DNA of 64,000 nt. Source: Omphiscola glabra (taxonomy: Eukaryota; Mollusca; Gastropoda; Lymnaeidae). The notes under the pieces are model-generated. The model did not search any database. It saw only the letters and a program-made list of their open reading frames with translations, and was not told where the DNA came from. Shown one piece after another: positions 58,045-64,000 of the stretch; within the stretch, counting starts at the first letter, position 1, and each line of letters starts with the position of its first letter. A program made the position numbers and the translations under genes. The DNA lies in the NCBI GenBank assembly GCA_964017045.1, contig OZ024808.1:13484284-13548283 (forward strand). The letters run 5' to 3'.

Positions 58045-59945
58045 TTTGATCAGGTTGGGCAGTTGAGGTCTTCATGTATACTCTATATCAGGTTGGGCAG
58101 TTGAGGTCTTCATGTATACTCTATATCAGGTTGGGCAGTTGAGGTCTTCATGTATACTCTATATCAGGTTGGGCAGTTGAGGTCTTCGTGTATACTCTAT
58201 ATCAGGTTGGGCAGTTGAGGTCTTCATGTATACTCTATATCAGGTTGGGCAGTAGGTCTTCATGTATACTCTATATCAGGTTGAGCAGTAGGCCTTCACG
58301 TGAACTTTATATCAGGTTGAGCAGTAGGCCTTCACGTGAACTTTATATCAGGTTGAGCAGTAGGCCTTCACGTGAACTTTATATCAGGTTGAGCAGTAGG
58401 CCTTCACGTGAACTTTATATCAGGTTGAGCAGTAGGCCTTCACGTGAACTCTATATCAGGTTGGGCAGTTGAGGTCTTCATGTGAACTCTATATCAGGTT
58501 GGGCAGTTGAGGTCTTCATGTGAACTCTATATCAGGTTGGGCGGTTGAGGTCTTCATGTGAACTCTATATCAGGTTGGGCGGTTGAGGTCTTCATGTGAA
58601 CTCTATATCAGGTTGGGCAGTTGAGGTCTTCATGTGAACTCTATATCAGGTTGGGCAGTTGAGGTCTTCATGTGAACTCTATATCAGGTTGGGCGGTTGA
58701 GGTCTTCATGTGAACTCTATATCAGGTTGGGCAGTTGAGGTCTTCATGTGAACTCTATATCAGGTTGGGCAGTTGAGGTCTTCATGTGAACTCTATATCA
58801 GGTTGGGCAGTTGAGGTCTTCATGTATACTCTATATCAGGTTGGGCAGTTGAGGTCTTCATGTATACTCTATATCAGGTTGGGCAGTTGAGGTCTTCATG
58901 TATACTCTATATCAGGTTGGGCAGTTGAGGTCTTCATGTATACTCTATATCAGGTTGGGCAGTTGAGGTCTTCATGTATACTCTATATCAGGTTGGGAAG
59001 TTGAGGTCTTCATGTGAACTCTATATCAGGTTGGGCAGTAGGTCTTCATGTGAACTCTATATCAGGTTGGGCGGTTGAGGTCTTCATGTGAACTCTATAT
59101 CAGGTTGGGCAGTTGAGGTCTTCATGTGAACTCTATATCAGGTTGGGCAGTTGAGGTCTTCATGTGAACTCTATATCAGGTTGGGCAGTTGAGGTCTTCA
59201 TGTATACTCTATATCAGGTTGGGCAGTTGAGGTCTTCATGTATACTCTATATCAGGTTGGGCAGTTGAGGTCTTCATGTATACTCTATATCAGGTTGGGC
59301 AGTTGAGGTCTTCATGTATACTCTATATCAGGTTGGGCAGTTGAGGTCTTCATGTATACTCTATATCAGGTTGGGCAGTTAAGGTCTTCATGTGAACTCT
59401 ATATCAGGTTGGGCAGTAGGTCTTCATGTGAACTCTATATCAGGTTGGGCGGTTGAGGTCTTCATGTGAACTCTATATCAGGTTGGGCAGTTGAGGTCTT
59501 CATGTATACTCTATATCAGGTTGGGCAGTTGAGGTCTTCATGTATACTCTATATCAGGTTGGGCAGTTGAGGTCTTCGTGTATACTCTATATCAGGTTGG
59601 GCAGTTGAGGTCTTCATGTATACTCTATATCAGGTTGGGCAGTAGGTCTTCATGTATACTCTATATCAGGTTGAGCAGTAGGCCTTCACGTGAACTTTAT
59701 ATCAGGTTGAGCAGTAGGCCTTCACGTGAACTTTATATCAGGTTGAGCAGTAGGCCTTCACGTGAACTTTATATCAGGTTGAGCAGTAGGCCTTCACGTG
59801 AACTTTATATCAGGTTGAGCAGTAGGCCTTCACGTGAACTCCATATCAGGTTGACCAGTAGGCCTTCACGTGAACTCTATATCAGGTTGAACAGTAGGCC
59901 TTCACGTGAACTTTATATCAGGTTGACCAGTAGGCTTTGGTGTAC
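58045..59945. repeat. 36-38-bp minisatellite, about 50 copies
   Basis: The main unit contains atatcaggttgggcagttga and ggtcttcatgtatactct. A second variant has ttgagcagtaggccttcacg and is 36 bases. Runs of the variants recur in the same order at 58190-58470 and 59580-59870, so the array has higher-order structure. The 94- and 125-codon frames are by-products. Confidence 0.97.
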
Positions 59946-59949
59946 ACTT

Positions 59950-60535
59950 TGTTAAATTTTAGTGTTTAGGAATCGAAATCCGAATTCACTAATGTAAATT
60001 TAACTAATTATAAATTGTTTGGACTTATATTAAGCTTCTTACAAAAAAAAATGCTTCAGACATGCAAATATATGTGCCCGAATTTGAAGAGTGACCTTAA
60101 CCCAGTTTACTAGTTTAGACATGGAACTTCTAAAATTAGCGTTATTAAAACGTTAATTTAGCTAATTAATGTATAGTCACGATATGGTTGTGTTTCTCAT
60201 GTGACTTGTCGCATTAAAATGTGACTACTTTTATTTTCGTCTTGGAAAAAAAAAATTGATGTCTTGAAAATAATCTAGTTCAATGAAAAAGTTTTAAAAT
60301 TGGAGATTTTGAAAGTTGGTGCGTTGAGATACGCTGACAAGTAAATGTTTCAATATAATGTCAGAAATATATTTCAATAATATTTCCTGTAGATGTATCG
60401 GTAATTTTATGTATGCATTTCAGTATGGTGTCCGATAAAAGTGCACCCGTACGGAACTCGATACCACTTCGCTATAAATATGACAAAATTAATACGACAT
60501 TTTACCCAACACATCTGATTGGCATCGTGACAAAT
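59950..60535. other. Spacer between arrays, nothing recognised
   Basis: AT-rich non-repetitive sequence with no protein-like frame. Confidence 0.4.
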
Positions 60536-60862
60536 CTATTGGCCATAGTGAGCCACATATCTATTGGCCATAGTGAGCCACATATCAATTGGCCGTAGTG
60601 AGAAACATATCAATTGGCCGTAGTGAGCAACATATCAATTGGCCGTAGTAAGAAACATATCAATTGGCCATAGTGAGCAACATATCAATTGGCCATAGTG
60701 AGCAACATATCTATTGGCCATAGTGAGAAACATATCTATTGGCCATAGTGAGCAACATATCTATTGGCCATAGTGAGCGACATATCTATTGGCCATAGTG
60801 AGAAATATATCTACTGGCCATAGTGAGCCACAAATCTATTGGCCATAGTGAGAAACACATCT
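60536..60862. repeat. 25-bp minisatellite, about 13 copies
   Basis: The unit contains ggccatagtgagcaacatat and ctatt, with caatt and ccgtag variants. Confidence 0.95.
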
Positions 60863-61214
60863 TTTTTTCTTCACGGAATTATTTAATAGATTTCAAAAGT
60901 TATTTTAGAGCATTCCTGATATCATTTTGACACAGCCCACTCAACATATCTATTGGACATAGTGTGTTTAGTTTATATAGCATAGAGTAATATAACATAT
61001 ATAATATACGAGATGTGAACGTAGACTGACATATACAGTTTATATCATAACCATGTCCCGATCATTTTTTTTACAGTTTAATACGTATTGTCTGAAATAA
61101 AGAACGAGGAGTTTGTTCGGTGTATAGCCAGTCAAATAAGTAGCACTCACTGGTATCCCGATTACATGTGTAAAATTTGTTTTTTTTAAAGTCCCCCAAC
61201 CACCCCTCGACTTT

Positions 61215-61800
61215 GAAAGACCGGGTCCGTCAACTGGACACCTTGTGACTTCTGATGGACCGGGTCTTTCAGCTGGACACCTTGTGACTTCTGATGGACC
61301 GGGACTTTCAGCTGGACACCTTGTGACTTCTGATGGACCGGGTCCTTCAACTGGACACCTTGAGACTTCTGATGGACCGGGTCTTTCAGCTGTACATCTT
61401 GTGACTTCTGAAGGACCGGGTCCTTCAACTGGAAAACTTGTGACTTCTGTGGGACCGGGACTTTCAACGGGACACCTTGTGACTTCTGAAGGACCGGGTC
61501 CGTCAACTGGACACCTTGTGACTTCTGAGGGACCGGGTCTTTCAGCTGGACACATTGTGACTTCTGAAGGACCGGGTCTTTCAGCTGGACACCTTGTGAC
61601 TTCTGATGGACCGGGTCTTTCCGCTGGACACCTTGTGACTTCTGAGGGACCGGGTCTTTCAGCTGGACACCTTGTGACTTCTGAAGGACCGGGTCTTTCA
61701 GCTGGACAACTTGTGACTTCTGAAGGACCAGGTATTTCAACTGGACACCTTGTGACTTCTGAAGGACCGGGTCCTTTAGCTGGACACCTTACCACTTCGA
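61215..61800. repeat. 39-bp minisatellite, about 15 copies, open on both strands
   Basis: The unit contains gaccgggtctttcagctgga and caccttgtgacttctg. The unit length is 13 codons, so frames stay open: plus strand 61245-61901 (218 codons, SDGPGLSAGHLVT units), minus strand 61870-61040 (276 codons, CPAERPGPSEVTR units) and 61740-61186 (184 codons). Substitutions are frequent, but almost no indels occur. No flanking exon structure supports a protein. Confidence 0.93.
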
Positions 61801-61939
61801 TGCTGTCGGTGTGCAGTGAGATCGGCAAAGCTGAAGGTCTCTTAAATTGTGTCATATTAGGCATGCACAAGATGAGAATCCTCTTGTTTCAAATATATTA
61901 AAGAAATATGAAAACCCGTTAAAATCCATTCACAAATGT

Positions 61940-62100
61940 GGAGATTAACCGCCTCTGTAATGATGGTTGCTGCCCAACAAGCCCCAGTGATAGAGGATGT
62001 CAACATTAACTGCCTCTGTAATGATGGTTGCTGCCCAACAAGCCCCAGTGATAGAGGATGTCAACATTGACTGAGTCTGTAATGATGGTTGCAGCTCAAT
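61940..62100. repeat. About 62-bp tandem repeat, under 3 copies
   Basis: The unit contains ctgtaatgatggttgctgcc and agtgatagaggatgtcaaca. Confidence 0.9.
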
Positions 62101-62357
62101 AAGCCGCGGCGAAAGTGGACAAATATATTATGCAAATGAAGATTGGTTTAAGATAGTCTTTCCTCACATCTTCATGTGATTGTATTGTCGGATTGTTGAG
62201 AACAGTGCACACAGTTACAATGAAGAACTCGGTGTTTCAGATCATGGTATCAGACAGTGATGCTATAACGGAAACACACATTTTTTTTTCATTATTGCAA
62301 ATCCTTGTTTGAGTTTTTCGTTGTTCCATAAAATAAGTCTATAGCAAGACTTTTGTC

Positions 62358-62690
62358 GAATAATTGTATGGTAAGAATAACTGTTGAGTTCCTTAGTGTG
62401 AGTTGTAATTTTGAACAGAGTCTTGTAGTATGATTAACTGTTGAATTCCTTAGTGTGAGTTGTAATTTTGAACAGAGTCTTGTAGTATGATTAACTGTTG
62501 AGTTCCTTAGTGTGAGTTGTAATTTTGAACAGAGTTTTGTAGTATGATTAACTGTTGAGTTCCTTAGTGTGAGTTGTAATTTTGAACAGAGTCTTGTAGT
62601 ATGATTAACTGTTGAGTTCCTTAGTGTGAGTTGTAATTTTGAAGAGAGTTTTGTAGTATGAATAACTGTTGTGTTCCTGAGTGAGAGTTG
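62358..62690. repeat. 57-bp minisatellite, about 6 copies
   Basis: The unit contains actgttgagttccttagtgt and gagttgtaattttgaacaga, then gtcttgtagtatgatta. The last copies are more diverged. Confidence 0.95.
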
Positions 62691-62914
62691 TCAGAGTCTT
62701 TACATTTTGTTTGAACGGAGGTCTCGTTTTCTTTTCTAAGATCATGGACACTCCTTTTGTCTGTAGCCAAATTGTCTTAGGATGTTTGTTTTGAACTTGC
62801 CATTTGTTTACAAGAAGGTGCATCCTTTTTTCTCAAATATATATATATATATATGTCTTGGTACATGTCTTTTGATTCAGATGTCCTACTGAATTACCTT
62901 TTTGTATTATAAAA

Positions 62915-63660
62915 TATAAAATAATAATAATAATAACAATAAAGTTCATTTAAAAAACACGCGTCATCCCTAATTAAGGCTCGAGACGCTATGAAAATAC
63001 AACACGCAACAATAGAAAATCTACATACAAGACTATGGACAATACAAGACTATGGACAATACAAGACTATGGACAATACAACGTGAATATACATCGAGGA
63101 ATATGAGCGAGCTCCTTGAAAACAAGGAGATAGACTACATCACAAATGTTTTGAACTCAGTTTTGAAAGACTGCAGTGTCTGGCTCTTTCTGGAGAGCGA
63201 CAGGAAGGCCGTTCCAGATACTTGGGCTGGCAAAAGCGAAAGTGCGCCGTCCGTAGGTCTCAAGGCGGACTCGCGGTATCCAGAGTTTGCCCCTATCGGA
63301 TGAACGTCGTGATCTAGTGGGTCCATAAGGCGTCATGAACGCTTTGAGATAGGACGGCGCCAGGTCATGCAAGCAGCGGTAGCACAGAGTTGCAACTTTG
63401 TATTTGACCTTCAGCCAATGCAGTTCTCTCAGAAGTGTTTTGACATGGTCAAATTTGCGTTTGCGCAGAACAATGCGAGCCGCATTATTCTGTCCTTTTT
63501 CAATTCAATCCAGGAGCGTAACCGGAAGACCCACCATGAGAGCATCGCAGTAGTTCATGCGTGATAGCAATAATGCAGACATCAGGCTCTTTGATGAATC
63601 AAAGGTTAATAAAGGTCTGATGTAACATTCTGCGCAGCTCTAGAAAAATCTTACTTGATG
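62915..63660 (-). pseudogene. L2/CR1-like LINE 3' end with frameshift
   Basis: The minus strand from about 63660 reads SRMNYCDALMVGLP, QNNAARIVLRKRKFDHVKTL, LRELHWLKVKYKVATLCYRC, LHDLAPSYLKAFMTPYGPT. It continues RSSDRGKLWIPRVRL and FASPSIWNGLPVAL, and after a frameshift KTEFKTFVM. These are the last blocks of an L2/CR1 ORF2, with the conserved WNxLP motif. A 3' untranslated stretch and a short ATT-type tail follow to about 62915. One stop falls between SRMNYC and HVKTL. Confidence 0.8.
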
Positions 63661-64000
63661 TGTAACATTTTAAGTAGCAAGAAACATATGAATATATAGT
63701 CGTCGAAGAATGCAGATTTCACCCATTGATTATTGTAATCTTCAATTTTTTAATACATAATTCACAAAAGCAGTAATGGTATAGTCTTGGACTGGACACA
63801 AAACAAATAAAAGGATGTCAACGAGAAGTGTACCAAATAAAATACCTTCTTTAAAGTTTTATTATCAAAATAAAATATTTGTTTCAAAACTATTGAACGC
63901 AAAAATGTGAGGCAATCCATGTATGGTTATCACAAAATACATAAGTGTCTATGTAACATTAGCAATAACGCTTACACATGGCACAGATTTCCCTGAATGA
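63661..64000. other. Window end, nothing recognised
   Basis: AT-rich sequence without a supported feature. Confidence 0.4.

Noticed and set aside
58045..59945. Regular direct repeats of ~37 bases that might suggest a CRISPR array
   Set aside because: The units are contiguous with no unique spacers, and the genome is eukaryotic.

Overview
The window is eukaryotic, AT-rich and intron-rich, with no operons or ribosome binding sites. It is most likely from a mollusc, perhaps a pulmonate gastropod. That placement is inferred from the gene content, the dense minisatellites, the relics of non-LTR retrotransposons, and a short hAT element resembling the SPIN family, which has been reported from the pond snail Lymnaea. 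Exons were called by hand from splice sites, reading phase and domain similarity, because most long open frames here are shadows of tandem repeats.

Three genes can be supported. (1) 98-8264, plus strand: the 3' part of a Mind-bomb-like E3 ubiquitin ligase (nine exons, 551 codons in the window, 5' end outside). Domain order is Mib repeat, MIB/HERC2, ZZ zinc finger, MIB/HERC2, Mib repeat, then a UBA-like segment and an IAP-type RING in place of the ankyrin repeats and triple RING of standard Mind bomb. (2) 15310-38466, plus strand: a Notch-ligand-like gene. It has an MNNL-like N-terminal region and a DSL exon (15310-20888), a second decaying copy of the same four exons (23016-29455), then one set of five EGF repeats (34543-37737). 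The last EGF exon is interrupted by about 65 copies of a 22-bp repeat grown from its own coding sequence. No signal-peptide exon or membrane segment was found. (3) 54212-45766, minus strand: a complete six-exon, 304-residue SAM-dependent methyltransferase (type 11 like), with a dead duplicate of its SAM-binding exon in intron 1.

Genes 1 and 2 are neighbours on the same strand. In known biology Mind bomb ligases ubiquitinate Delta/Jagged ligands to drive their endocytosis, so this looks like a linked ligase-ligand pair, although the ligand appears secreted or damaged.

The rest is repeats. A dispersed element with an internal tetranucleotide microsatellite occurs four times (about 12.4-15.0, 18.1-19.3, 21.3-22.6 and 38.9-39.7 kb). 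Degenerate non-LTR reverse transcriptase relics lie at 16.7-17.7, 42.1-42.6, 47.3-48.4 and 63.1-63.7 kb. A 198-bp hAT MITE with a perfect 8-bp target duplication lies at 43.2 kb. Many minisatellites are present, and 56.2-62.7 kb is almost entirely tandem arrays.
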